Shown here piece after piece: positions 25,658-38,406 of a DNA stretch of 64,000 nt. Position 1 is the first letter of the stretch. Each line of letters starts with the position of its first letter. The stretch lies in NCBI RefSeq assembly GCF_029873635.1, contig NC_080422.1:7223764-7287763 (forward strand). The letters run 5' to 3'. The translations under genes were made by a program, and so were the position numbers. The notes beneath the pieces were generated by a model. That model made no database searches and had not been told where the DNA came from. It was given only the letters and a program-made list of their open reading frames with translations. Origin of the DNA: Malania oleifera. Lineage: Eukaryota > Streptophyta > Magnoliopsida > Santalales > Ximeniaceae.

Positions 25658-25990
25658 GAACAATCTCGCCGCCTTGGGTTCGGATTTGGAAGAGGAGGTT
25701 GGTTAGTGAAATGAAAGAAGACGTTGCAACAGATATTTCAACGTGCTGCGGCTTAAAAAGAAAAGTAACGGGAAAATTTTTCTCTCCTCCCAATCAGGGG
25801 GAGACTCTCTGTTTCCGTTTTCTGCGGGCTCGGTAAAAAAATATTCACCCGCTGTAAAAACCCCGAGAAGAACGGGGGACACAAAAAAGCACACCATTTT
25901 CACTTTTTTACCACGAAAACGCTCCACATCGTTGGCCCACCACCACGGTAGGACCCACTATGGACTCTGATTAAATAACATCACTTTTTT
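25593..25990 (-). promoter_or_regulatory. leader and promoter region of the HPGT1-type gene
   Basis: Directly upstream of the ATG is a CT-rich leader (a GA run at 25629-25657 on the plus strand), as in many plant 5' untranslated regions. No in-frame ATG conflict decides the start. I see no convincing TATA box within 300 bp, which would fit a broadly expressed gene, but the transcription start is unknown. Confidence 0.5.
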
Positions 25991-27286
25991 GTTTGGCTGA
26001 ATAAATATAAAAGTAAAATAAGGGTCTTTGGATTGCCTCTGAGTCTAAGTCCTCAATTTTAATTTACTATAATTTTAAATTTAAAAATAAAGTTAAATTA
26101 TAAAAAAAAATCAAGAATTTTTTAACTATTAAATAATAAATAATGAATAATATATTTGTTAAAATATTATACATTATTCAAAACATGCATTTATTACATT
26201 CAATTCTTATACATTTTAGATTTTTTTTTTATAATGCCCTCACACAATTTAATATATATTTACTTTTTTGAGAAAAAAACACAATAATTAATAGATACAT
26301 AAATTAATTTAATGTTTTGCTTAAAAAATATCATAAATAAGGTAAATTAATTTATATTCTTCATTCAAAATCACATGAATTGTAAGGTAGAAACTACCGG
26401 TTGACTTGACATATTTTAATAATTGTATAAATGACATTCTCAATAATTTTATAAATATGAACTACAAAATCTTCGTGTTGCTCCATACATTAAGTTCGAG
26501 TGAGAAATAGAGTTTTCAAAAAATGCTAATATTTTCCTCTTAATCATTTATTTGGATTTTGTTTAATCAAATGAATGAGTAAATCGTCAAAAATCTCATA
26601 TATTGTACAAGTCTCTACTAGTAATTATAGGAGTCAAGTCCCAAATTCATGTATGTATGGTACAAAACATATCTAGTTTACATACATTGAATTTTTAATA
26701 ATTTTTTTTTGCATATATTATGTTAAACTTTGAAGTACACATTATACAAAGAGCTATGTATTTAATGCATAGGAGGAGGAGGCGGGTCTTTTTTTCTTAA
26801 AAATATTGCCTTTTTAGGAGAGAGTTGATGCATGCACCTAGTATATATATATATATATATATGTTAATAATATATTTTTATATTTCAATTACAAGTGAGT
26901 TTAACATCCCCTTTTAAATTAATTTTTCATTTTAAAAATAAAAGTCGGGCTTAACGCCTTTGCTAATATATTAGAGTTTTCAAAAGGTTAATTTTTAATT
27001 TTTTTGTTCATTTTTTAAAATTACGTAAAATTGAAACTTTAAAAGTTAAAAATTCATTTTTTTTCTAACAAATTATTTTATTTTGTAGGTCTCCGTAGTT
27101 ATTTTCAAGTATCATGAAATTATACAAGAGAATTTGTTTTTTCCTTTTATAAGCTCTATTTGAATACTAAAAATATATAATAATTTTGGTCATTTAGCAA
27201 AAAAATTGCTTCTTAAATTTTAGGATATATGTTTCATCATTATTATATCATGTAATTCTTTTTTTACTTTGTTTTGCATGTAAAAA
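25991..27286. other. AT-rich spacer
   Basis: Very AT-rich, with a TA microsatellite at 26840-26861. No coding signal and no LTR ends recognised. Confidence 0.7.
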
Positions 27287-27870
27287 GTCAAAATTGTTGT
27301 TAGACATATTTTTACCATTTCAAACTGCTCCAAATCACTCGACAGTCAGTTTTGAAAAAAAAAAAACAAAAAAACTCATAATGACAAGGATTTTGCCTCG
27401 ATTTTCTTGTCTAAAGTCAAAATCATTATTAGACCTCTTGTTACAATTTTAAATTACTCAGAATCACTTGATACAATCAGATTTGGTGGAAATAGTGCAT
27501 AAAAGCCCAAAATGATACGAGTTTTGCCTCAATTTATGTGCATGAGGTTAAAAACACTGTTAAATCTTTTCATACTATTTCGAATTGCTCTAAATCATCT
27601 AATGTAATCAGAGTTGGCAAAAAGAATGTAGAAAACTTCAAAGGATATGAGTTTTACCTCAATTTATATGCACGCAAATTGGATCGAATTAGCCGATACA
27701 GTTAGAATTGGTAAAAAATAAGTAGGAATGCCCGAAATGATGGAGGTTTTGTCTCATTTTGCATGCATAAAGTCAAAATTGCTACCACTCCCCCACTTTA
27801 ATGTTTTGGATTGTCCCAAATCCCCTGGTACAATTGAAAATGGTAAAAACAAAGCAGAAAAAGACACAAA
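27287..27870. repeat. degenerate tandem array, unit about 130 bp
   Basis: Units start at 27287, 27416, 27547, about 27675 (shortened) and 27772. Each opens with gtcaaaat or gttaaaaa and contains in order a gcTcaaatca-like word, an acagtcag/atcagat word, a tggtaaaa-type word, atgat-gag-tttgcctc and a gcatg end. The spacing (129, 131, about 128, about 97 bp) shows a real tandem array, much diverged. No family recognised. Confidence 0.75.
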
Positions 27871-27970
27871 CAAAAGGTAAATATGAGAAAATGTAAAAAT
27901 GTTTACCAAGCTTCGTTTTGGTCATTCGATCAAAATGGTCATCGACAACTGAGAAAACACAAAAAATGTG

Positions 27971-28009
<39 letters not shown>

Positions 28010-28213
28010 TACTATAAAATAGGTAAAAATTATAGGGACAAGCTAATGAAATAAAGATATCTACATAGCATATCACACAATTACTCAAAAAAAAAAAACA
28101 CAAATAAAGGGAACACATACAAGTGACTCTACTCTCAAAGTGTCCTTAGCAAAGTTATCAAATTGTCAATGTTGGATTTTGTCTGGGGCGTCGATGAAAA
28201 GGGAATGATGGTC

Positions 28214-29239
28214 TGTAGCACCCCAGAAAATTATAGGCATGGAAGTATAAATCAATCAATTACAAAGTTCCAAACTACTAATTACTACCTCAATCAATTT
28301 TTAATTAATCAACCCAATAAGTAATTTTAAATGTCTTTATCAAGCATACAATGTTACCCAATTATTCAACCATACACCAATTTTTCAACTCATATGCAAT
28401 ATGAATACGCATAATTTAAAGAGAGATAAGGGTAAGAGAGATGCAAACTCGATTTTACGATGTTCGGCCTACCCCAGCCTACATCCTCGCCTTGAGTAAC
28501 CCACTCAAGAATTCCACTAAATAATTCGCTCATTTAACTAGAACGGAGCTTCCCTTACAACCTGCTGCTTACAAGAGGCGTAACTTCCTCCTCAATCCCG
28601 GTTCACAACCCGAACCGTGTATACAAAATGAAATTTCAATTTTTGCAAAAACTCAAATGTTTCTACACAGAGCTAGTGAGTACAAGATAAATCCTAACAC
28701 ATAATCATATGTTAAATGTTTAAAACTCTATGTGTATGTACCAATATGATTTTTATATTAAGAATTATATGCTTCACAAATATACCCTTTAATCAATATC
28801 AAAAATATTTTTTATAAATAAATGATTTGGAGAACTTAGGGTTTGATTTTCGAATACTTTATGCAAAAGTATAAAACAAGATCCTTTTTAAAATAAACTA
28901 GAATAATACGTGGATCTACGTTCTTGCTATCAAATATTTTGCAAGATTAAATCTTTAAATAAAAAATATGACTTTAAATATTCCAAAGACTAAAACTCTA
29001 TGTTTAAAAGATATTCACTCAAGAATATGTATTTAGACGCTCTAAGAATTTTCAATCAAATAGTTTTCGTAATAATCAAATATTAAGTCTTTAAAAGAAA
29101 TTATAAACTTGAATATCACAAATATTCAACCTTTTAGCGAAAATCCTTTCTCAAATAAAACTTATCAAGTAATAACACACGGATTTTGCTTGTCAATAAA
29201 AATAGTAGATAAATGAGTAAGAGAGATAGAAAATCTTTG

Positions 29240-29279
<40 letters not shown>

Positions 29280-29830
29280 ATGCCACAAACAATCACTAGT
29301 TTATCAAACCTCAATCACCAAAGATCGCTTGCAAGATGTGTAGATTTAAATCCCTTTTAAAAGCAAAATTGATTTGCCCAATGAGTATGAATGCAGTAGA
29401 GTATTGGCAAAATCTTTAAAGTGTAGGTCCCTCTTAGTCCAAGATCACAGGATTAGTCTCTCTAACGTGTGTCTCCTTGTGTCTCTAGGTTTAAGATGTG
29501 TTTAAATACTATTCTCACTCTTATATTGATTCCTAGCCGTCGGATCATGTAAAAATAGGAGTTTTACGTCTATGTCCGCGCTGGAGCGTAAGTCAGTGCC
29601 CCAACATTCGTCGAGGAGTGGGTAAGTTCGTCGACGAGTGTATAACACTCGTTCGTTGACGAGGCCATAAGTTCGTCGACAATAGCCCTATCTGAAATTT
29701 TAGTGCTCTCGGTATTTTCTCGTTGACGAGACAATGTGTTCGTCACTGAGTGGCTTCATATGTTCATCGACGAGACCAAGGGGTTCATCGACGAGGCCTC
29801 TAATAATTTGTCCCGAAAATTCATTTCAGC
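28214..29830 (-). repeat. LTR-like block, minus orientation
   Basis: The plus strand starts tgtagcacccc at 28214, as the 3' end of a minus-strand LTR would. It contains a block near 28460-28490 (gatgttcggcctaccccagc) of the kind common in plant LTRs, and at 29605-29800 an array of TCGTCGACGA-type palindromes. A TATA-like ATATAAGAG lies at about 29525 on the minus strand, downstream of the array. The outer (right) end is not fixed, and no target duplication was found. A TA microsatellite is at 29244-29277. Confidence 0.5.
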
Positions 29831-30473
29831 TTAGAACTATTTCAAATAAATTTATCATGAGATGCATGAGTCCTAAGGTCAATCTAAGATGTAATTGAGC
29901 TTCAAAATATATCATATGACATGTAAATACATCAAATCTAGATATCAATTCTCATTAAAGTCTTCAACTTGAAGCTTGTCCATTCATCCTTCTTCACTTT
30001 TAGTTCCATGGGTTGTGCCAGGTGTATATGTTTTACTCCTCGTGGCTTCCATGACTTTCTGGCCTTCCGTGCATGATAAATAATAGTCCTGCTCACAAAC
30101 TTAATGCACAAATCAAATACCAAGTGATTTGTCATTATCAAAATAGGATTGTACTCATAGAGTCAACAAATTCTTCAACCATTTAATACCTCAGATGTAT
30201 TCAAGCTAAGTTTGTGAATAAGTTGATCTAGGGTGGTCACGGTTGGACATGGCGAGTAGGTGAAGATGTTAGGGTGAAGGACCCGACACCTCACAAATAG
30301 GCTGGATCCTTTTCAGACTAGTCCACTTCATACATTTAGCGTTTGTTCCTTACAATATATGGGATGTTTGATCGCAACACTCCTCCTTACATATGATGAA
30401 CGAACTCATTCCTTTTGAGTGTTTTTGAGGGTATACTAGTTAGGTCGAGTCAAAACGACCATTCTGTAGGTGT
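29831..30473. other. unassigned sequence between two LTR blocks
   Basis: No domain recognised. It may be internal or flanking sequence of the element at 28.2-29.8 kb. It continues across the solo LTR at 30479-32742 after removal of one CCACT copy. Confidence 0.5.
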
Positions 30474-30547
30474 CCACTTGTAACGACCCGAAGAATAATG
30501 GTATTTAAATAATAAAAGAAAGGAAAATGGAACAGGAACTGAAGGAA

Positions 30548-30838
30548 GCAGTCGACTTCGTCGACAAACGTAAAGCGTTCGTCGAAGACATTGCATTTTG
30601 GATGGCATAATCCCGAGGAATTTTTCAGCTCCTCGTCAACGAACACAGGGGACTCGTCAACAAGGGTATAGGAGGAGCTCGTCGACAAGGACAGGATTCG
30701 TCAACAAGAAGATACCGAGAGAGAATTTGTGGAAACCTAAAATTCATCGACGAGGGTTGAGCTTCGTCGGCGAACTTTCTATAGGACTTATCGATGAGGT
30801 GACGTGGCTCGTCGACGAATCCCGCAGTATAAATAGGG
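30548..30838 (+). promoter_or_regulatory. palindrome array and TATA box in the solo LTR U3
   Basis: About ten variants of TCGTCGACGA lie between 30548 and 30825, at spacings of roughly 15-35 bp. A TATA box (TATAAATAGG) follows at about 30829. The position upstream of the LTR promoter suggests an enhancer; no binding factor is known to me. Confidence 0.6.
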
Positions 30839-31437
30839 TTAAACGAGAGTTTTCAGTCATTTTCCTGCGCTGAATCTCTCTCTTTCTCTCCTCATATGGT
30901 TTCTCCTTTTTCTCACTAAGATTTTGGGCCGGATTTCCGCCGGTTCGACAATCTGAAGCCACCACAACGCTCTTGGGAAAGTTCTCTGCAAGTCTGCCGG
31001 AGCAGATAGTCAGTGGGGCTGAATTGGAAACCATCTCAAATCCAGGGTAAGTTTTCTACTCAGTATTTGGTTATTTGATAGTTGTAGGAAGTGTTATATG
31101 CGTAGAAATACTGAACTTTAGTTATGGGGAATGCTGTTTTCAGGGTGTTGAGTTGGGAACCTTGTGGGTGCGGGACAAATTTTCTTAGAGGCTTTTCAAG
31201 AATCAGGTAAGGGGATAAACTAAGCTACTATTTTATGAAAAATAGGTATATTGTTATAGTATTTGATTTCAGGAAAATAAATATATTTATATATGATTTA
31301 TATTTGGGAAAATACTGTTGAAAGTGATGATATGTTAAATATACGAAAAACTTGTTTAGTGTGGCATGAGTAGAAATTAATACGAAATACTGTTTCTGGG
31401 AATGTGTTAATGATACAGATTTTTATAATGGAAAATT

Positions 31438-31683
31438 GGCGTACGGGCCGAGATTTTTATATGTTTGCCGGCATACGAGCCGAGCTATGTATATGATTTG
31501 CCGGCGTATGGGACAAGCTATGGAAATGATTTGTCAGTGTACGGGCTGAGCTATGTATATGATTTGCTGGCGTACAGGCTGAGCTATGGAAATGATTTGC
31601 TAGCGTACGGGCTGAGCTATGTATATGATTTGTTGGCGTACGGGCCGAGCTATGGTAAAATGTGAAATACCGGCGTACGGGCC
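31438..31683 (+). repeat. tandem array, about 33-bp unit, in the solo LTR
   Basis: About seven units built on GGCGTACGGGCCGAG followed by ctatg and an atgatttg spacer. The related 29-bp array in the 5' LTR of element B is at 47449-47589. Confidence 0.85.
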
Positions 31684-32747
31684 AATGATTTTCATGATAT
31701 ACGTATATATGCAAAATGATATGATTGATTTGAAAATTAATGATATGAAATATCAATGTATCATAGTTTCAATATATGTTATATGGTATCAGAACCTGGT
31801 TGGCTTGGTCTAGGCTAGCACTTGCACGGTACTGTTGCTATGTGTCCATGGTCATCATGATCATAATATCTGTGTTAACGCCGCTGTACGGAGTGGTGTA
31901 AGATTGGATGGTCGATATGGTTTGAAGAAGTGTGTGAGTGCCCCTGGTGTACGGACCAGGTCTAGTAGACTCATCAGACTTATAGACTGTACTTTTGACT
32001 TGGCAGTGATCGGCTAACCATTGTCAGGTCTCGCCTTCGGGCCACACAACCCAGTCATGTGGGGGTAATACATGACAACAGCCAGCTAACCTACCAGGAA
32101 TGTTTTTGTATTATTATTATATGAGATGAAATATGTTTATGAAAATGTAGTATGTTCTGCCATGTTTTGATGACATATATGTTTTCCCAAATTTGACTAA
32201 ACAGTTACTGAATATGTTCTGTATGGTATATGTATAACACGGAATACTCATGTTATCACACACTGGTATTAGTTTATTTCCCTTACTGAGACGTGTCTCA
32301 CCCCAAAATTTTATAAACTTTTTAGGAGCCCCAAATAGGAGAGCGGCAAAAGCCCCGCTGATCTAGTGTTATTTGTCTGCCCTCTTTGAAGGATAAGTTT
32401 TAGTAGGGATAATTGGATTTTGTGGGAAGTGTCGATAGATCTTGTTTTTGAGATGTATATACTGAAATACAGTGGATATAGTGACTCTGGTATTTGTGGT
32501 AAAGTGATGGATGTTTTTCGTATTTATAATACAGTGATTGTAGTAATTCTGGTATTGTGATGTATGGTATAATGAGGTGTTTATGATTTATGTTTCCTGC
32601 TGCATAGACTTCCGTGATGTGTTTCTAATGTATCCCTGGTACCCATGGGTCCAAGTGGATTATGATCTGCTGAGATTTGCGATATTGATTTTATTATATT
32701 TTGGAAAAAAATATATATGGGGAAATTAAGCAGGTCGTCACACCACT

Positions 32748-33069
32748 GGTATCCTAGGTGTAATGAGTCACACACATCACACATTCATAAGACCGCATTA
32801 ACTCTGAATTGTATTGCTAGTTAACTTTATGTGAGTATACTGTTCTTAAATGCTATATAATGACGAAACTTGTATGAGTGACGTGCTTCAGGGTTGTGTG
32901 CATTGAATATGAACGAGCTTGTGTGAAATTTAGCTATATTCCTGTATGTGAAACGGTATGATTGTGTCACATGTACATTCATGTTTGTTAAAGTTAGTAT
33001 TCGTGGATACCGCCCTGAAATTCATTCACGTTATTTGCTAGAGACTAGTAAAACGTTAGTTGGGGGGTG
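32748..33069. other. unassigned spacer
   Basis: No coding or LTR signal recognised between the solo LTR and the TGATTACGCG-type LTR. Confidence 0.6.
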
Positions 33070-33500
33070 TGATTACGCGCTTAAACTGCGTAATTAGGTG
33101 GTTTAATTCATGCATTGAGATTTATATTTTTAATTAAATACCTAATTACTCTCAATATTTTAACATGGTGTCTTAATTTGTAATATTTGGATTTTATAGA
33201 GAAATTTATGAATTTTTGGCATTTTTTTATCGCAGGGTAATTATCTGGAGCTAAAATCGTCACTACGTCATAATATGCACGTAATTTTCTCGTTTGAGCT
33301 TCGATCGAGATGATTCAAAATTCTGGAGAAATATGAGAAGATTATCTACAACTTCTGTGTTTCAAGTGTTAAGAGATACTAACTCTAAGATGGTCAAACT
33401 CAGACTTGTTTGCCAAAAAAAAAAAAAATGAAATAGAAAAAAAAATAAAAAATAAAAATAAAAGTAAAACTCACCTTGATGCGACCCGATCATGCAGTCG
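33070..33500 (+). repeat. outer TGATTACGCG-type LTR, left part
   Basis: It begins tgattacgcg and is cut at 33500 by chromovirus A. It aligns block by block with the start of the copy at 34581 (tgattacgcg, actgcgtaatt, atcgcagg, atcgagatgattcaaa, gattatctacaa). The rest of the LTR lies at 57490-59081. The class is unsure; the ccctgaggaga end block resembles Tat/Ogre or Athila LTRs. Confidence 0.7.
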
Positions 33501-36500
33501 TGTGACGCCCCGATTTTCGTATAATTTTTTTTCTCAATGATAAATAAATAATCACTCGTCATTCAGAACATCCACAAATCGACTACGTCAACAATCATAC
33601 TGTCATTCATACGACCCGACCCGCATTGGGTACTGGGTAAAAAGTTATTTTATTATACAATCTAACAGCGGAAGACAGTATATACATATAAGTTAGAATA
33701 TAATATCCAGAGTACTAACATACATATTTATACAATATTATCTTATACCCAAAAACGATACAACCCTAGAGAATCACACCTCCCTAGTCCAAACTCACCC
33801 TGTATATCAGGGTTCCAACTCCTTACTATCATGGAGCTCTATCACCTGGTCGGTCTCTGTTCCCTAAAAAATCTAGATAATTTGGGTGAGACACATCTTA
33901 GTAAGAAGGAATAAATTATTTACAGTGTGTGCCCATATGAGTTCAGTTATAACATGCTTTACTTTTCAAAACAACATTTCATCTGAGAAAAATACACTGA
34001 TATTCACATTCTCATAATCATATAGATATACAACACAAGATTTTATAAGCTTTAAAACCATTTCTCAAATTCAATGATTCCCAACACATAATTATTCGCG
34101 AAGTTCCTGAGAATAGAGAAGATTACCCACCCATACAAGTAGCTTTTCTCTACCTTAACACATTATGCAGCCGGGTATGGCCAAATCTGATACCTATCAG
34201 GCACTCACCTCACTCAGTAAGCCCTCAGGCGGAGAGTTTCACTTCACCTAAATTATTTATGTCATTAACTCACATGATTCATTTCTCATATTTAACATTC
34301 TTTATTTCTCAATTTTCATTCTTTCTTTCATTTCTCATTTTAGCCAATTTTATCATTCTTTCACTTTCTGTTTTCATTTTACTTTCCGACTCATGAGTAT
34401 CCTTGGTATCAAATACCAACATCGTGTCTGTAACTTATGGTCACCCTGAGGATCTTTCTATCCACGCCATGCTTTCCCCCATGGTCAAGGTTGTGCGACC
34501 CGAAGGCTGGATCTAACTGCAGTTGGCCAACCTGGTTAGATCAAATATCATATCACATATCGCATCTGTAGTACGACTGGTGATTACGCGTTAAAACTGC
34601 GTAATTGAGCACTTTAATCCGGTCTCTACGGCTTATATTTTTAATTAAATGTCCAATTACTTCCAATATTTTAATAAAGTGTCAAATTTATCATTTTTTA
34701 GTTTTATTGCACAATTTATAAATTTTTGGCAATTTTTTATCGCAGGAAAATCCTCGGGAATCAAAACCAGTACCTGTTCGTATTTCATGTATAACATTTC
34801 CGTCTGAGCTCCAATCGAGATGATTCAAATTTATAGAGAAAGAAGAAATGATTATCTACAATTTTTGTGTTTTGAGTTTTGCGAGAAACGGGCTCCAGAA
34901 GGGTCAAATTTGGTGGTGAACATAGAATGAAAAAAATGAAAATAATAATAATAATAAAAATAATTAAAGTCTTGATTTGACCCGGCCATGCAAGCCAGGT
35001 TGGGTCGTAGCTTCATGGGTCTAGGGCAAGCCATTCCCTTTTTTTTCCTTTAAATATATTTTTTTCTTCCTTTTGCCCTGTTGGGCGCTACCCCCAACCG
35101 AGATCTCTTCTTCTTCTTCTTCTTCTCTTCTCCTTATTCTTCTTCTTCTTCTTTAGTTTGTTTTGCTTCATTCCATCTTGCTCTACTTTTCTTCCCTATC
35201 TTCCTCTCTCTATTCTCAGTCCAGCCTCAACTCCTCATGCAATAGCTCCATCTTCTCATCTGCTGTAACAGCTGCTGCACAAGCCTTCCACACAGCAGTC
35301 CTCACGGCCCCCTTGCTCAGCCTGCAGTAGACCACCACGAGCAGTGGCTCCTACTAGCAGCCTGCAGACCCGAGGACTCTCTCCGTTGTTCCACCCTGCA
35401 GCACAGGCTTTAAGGCTCTCTGCAACAGGCCCCTCCTTTCTCCCTTTCTCTCTCTCTTTCTCTCTTTCTATCTTTTTATTTAATTTCTTTCATTCTCTTT
35501 TCCTTTCTTTCAAATTTTCTTTTATTTTATTATTATTATTATTGTTATTTGCTTGAATAGTATTTTAGATTGTTAAAGTTTCTTTTAGACTTGATTACTT
35601 TTGGGATCTTTATTAAAGTAAGAATTTTTGTGGGAATGTTTAGTTAGGTTCTTTATTTTTGCGGCAGTGTTTATTTATTTATCTATTTGTCCTTGTCTTA
35701 AAAATTAAATTTGTTACCCTTTTAAAGTTTAATTTTTGATTGAAACTCGATTAGTTTAGGGTTAATCTTACCAAAGTTTTCATTTTTATTGTGTTTCGTT
35801 ACTGTTTGCGTATCTTAAATTATGATGTTGGTTTGTAATTTTTGGCCCATGTTAAAGATTTGGTTTTTATTGCGTGCGTGTGTGTTTAGTTGAGTTTCCA
35901 TTACGTATTTTTAATTCCGGGTTCAAAGTTGTCATTTTTAATTAGTGTGTGTTTTGATGTTCCTTAGGTAGATTAGAGTTTCCATTCTTACTCTTTAAAT
36001 CGAAGCATGTTAGTTTTACGACTTTAATTTATGTTTTTTTTTAAGTCTCCACGATTTTGAAAAACCCTGAATCTGAATTGAGTTCAGTACTCCTTTTGTT
36101 TTCGATTGGAAAAACGTAAAATCTGAAATTAAAACGCATTCCCTGAGGAGACGATCTAGCCCTTGGGCTGAAGATTATACGACGTAACTCTTAGACTTGG
36201 GATAGCTTCCGACCTGCTCATTTTCGAGTGAGTCAAGTGCCTATAACCCTGATTCGAATTCAGAGGGCCCAACAACCCTACAAAATGGCTCAACCAATTG
36301 TCGCGCCACACGCTCAAAGAGTCTGTGTGGTTGCACTAACACCACTAGCAATGGTATCGTGCTCAATATCATAATCATCCATTAGGGTTCACTACCACAT
36401 ACCCGCAATGATTATGCAGTATTGATATTTCATCAATCATATTCCAATATATCACAATTCAGTTCAATATAAATATTCTCATAATTTTTTGAGCACATTT

Positions 36501-37865
36501 CATCATCTCGTAATAACATATATCATATTTCATGTATTTTTTCATTTTTTCCCCAAAATACTAGTATCAATAATTTGTACAAACTCATTTCTTATGCAAA
36601 TAATTTTCACTCACAAATAAATGTCACATTTCATTATTTTCCACTAATCACATCAATCATTCTCATTTCAATATTTTCTCAGAAAATACCTATCGTTATA
36701 TTTCACATTTTTCAACACATGTCATGTACCACACAGTTTTCATCTAATATTCATAATATATCAATTTAAGATTCCAAAGCATCACAAATTAATATTACTC
36801 AAATGCCATACAATTTATCTGATATTTATATCATAATAATTTTCAGGAAAAATACAATATGCTCATTTTCATATATTAATCCAAACGATAATTCTAAAAA
36901 TACTGCTATAATTTATTCCACTTACCCGACTTACTGAGAGTCTCGTTAGGATCCAAATCCTACGCCCTTGGCGCCCGAAATTCAACTCCTACAATTTACA
37001 TTTTCTTTATATTAATTAATTTATTTTTCCAAAATAATACTCATCTAACCTTCCCTAGGCCTCATGTACTCCAAATTAACATTTAAACCAATATTTGACA
37101 CCCCCACTTAATTTTCTGAATTTTTCTTGTGGGTCCCAAAATCACACCCACGACGCTCACCCTAGCCCTAAATTCCAGAAATCCTACTTCAACTCCAAAT
37201 GCTCAACATTTTAGCATTTTTAAATTAATCCTAATTAATTAAAAATAAGCCCCTTAATGACCCCCATACCCCAAATTTGGGGTTTTGCCCACGACGACCC
37301 CACGAGAATTCCGTCCCTCTAGACTTGTAGAGAATCATCCCTAGATTTTCGTGGTGGTGTCTGTTTGTCAATCGGATTTATAATTTGTAAGAAATTAAAG
37401 AAAAAGGAAAAATTGGATTACCCTAGGAGATATGTCTACTTCGTTCCTACCACTGATCCGCTTTGATAGAAATGACGGCAGCAGAGAATAGAGTCCAGCG
37501 GTATCTTCTGATTTTCGATTAGGCGAAAATCTGTCACAAAATCGAGGAGAGAGGGAGAGAGAATGAGAGAAAAGAGAGAGAGTCTATGCGCGTAGGAAAC
37601 AGAAGAAGAAAGGAATAAGAAAAGAAGAAGAATAAGAAGAAAGAACGAAAACAGAAAACCAAAAGTAAAAAAAATGAATCTCCTGAAGCTTCTAGCTTTA
37701 GGATAATAATAATAATAATATATTTAATTAATAATAATATATTTTATTAATAAAAATAAAAATAAATTTTAATTATTATTATTTTTTAAATCTGATTAAT
37801 TAATTAATTAATTTTTTTTTGAATCACCCCACTAATCTTGTATAGCCCTTTTTGGGGTTATTACA
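33501..37865 (-). repeat. 3' LTR of chromovirus A, with insertion
   Basis: It runs from tgtgacgcccc to ggggttattaca. After removing 34581-36235 plus a duplicated site it is about 2.7 kb and collinear with the 5' LTR (54768-57484). It has the TGAGAC...CTTA block at 33887-33900 and one ACTTGTATGGGTGG-type module near 34104-34150. Confidence 0.9.
34581..36235 (+). mobile_element. TGATTACGCG-type solo LTR inside the 3' LTR of A
   Basis: It starts tgattacgcg and ends gagtgagtca; the 5' LTR of A lacks it between gtctgtagtacga and cctataaccc. Flanks are actgg on the left and agtg(c) on the right, an imperfect duplication. It has a CT/TTC-rich middle (35100-35560) and a ccctgaggagacgatc block near its end (about 36146). 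It is the same family as the outer LTR at 33070-59081. Confidence 0.75.
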
Positions 37866-37878
37866 TTCTCCCTTCTTT
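37866..37878 (-). other. polypurine tract of A
   Basis: The minus strand reads AAAGAAGGGAGAA, directly before the 3' LTR. It primes plus-strand DNA synthesis in the family. Confidence 0.8.
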
Positions 37879-38129
37879 ATAAAAATTTTGTCCTTGAAAT
37901 TTTCTTATTCATCAACTTTCCATCCTTAGAAAGAAAACACCACAATCTTATTAATTACCCTCACTTATGGCGGAGGAATACCGTGATTACAACGAGGGTT
38001 CTAGGAGATTACAACTTTTTCAAAATTCTCTCAAAGCCATTCATATTATAAAACTAAAAATTCTATCTATCCTACGTCACACTATACAAATAAAAATATA
38101 CAATATTATTCCATTCACTTGACTGACTC

Positions 38130-38406
38130 AACTCTAAGCTCCACTGAATAAGTGTGGATATTTCTAGCGCATCTGATCCCCTAGTTCATTGGAAGCCTCC
38201 TCAATGGCATGGTTGCGCCACAAAACTTTTACTAGTGGAATTTTCTTCATGTGTAACTCTTGTTCCTTCCAATCAAGAATCTACACTAGCACTTCCTCAC
38301 AAGCTAAGGTATCACCCAACTCCAGTGCTTCATAGCTGATCACATGGGAGGGGTTTGGGACGTATTTCCTCAGCATAGAAACGTGGAATATGTCATGGAT
38401 CCTAGA
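38130..38406 (-). pseudogene. A integrase C-terminus and chromodomain remnant
   Basis: Reads SRIHDIFHVSMLRKYVP, then SYEALELGDT, a stop, and then IPLVKVLWRNHA, which marks the chromodomain-like tail of Tekay/Del elements. The stretch continues the integrase at 50226 exactly (LPPVLS joined to RIHD) once the solo LTR 38407-50225 is removed. Confidence 0.85.

Larger units (their letters stand above)
30479..32742 (+). mobile_element. solo LTR (same type as element B LTRs)
   Basis: It starts TGTAACGACCCG and ends GGTCGTCACA (2,264 bp), flanked by perfect 5-bp duplications CCACT at 30474-30478 and 32743-32747. There is no internal domain, so it was left by recombination between two LTRs. Inside are the palindrome array (30548-30825), a TATA box (TATAAATAGG at about 30829), a tandem array (31438-31683) and the TGAGACGTGTCTCA repeat (32287-32300). 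Start and end resemble the LTRs of element B. Confidence 0.93.
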
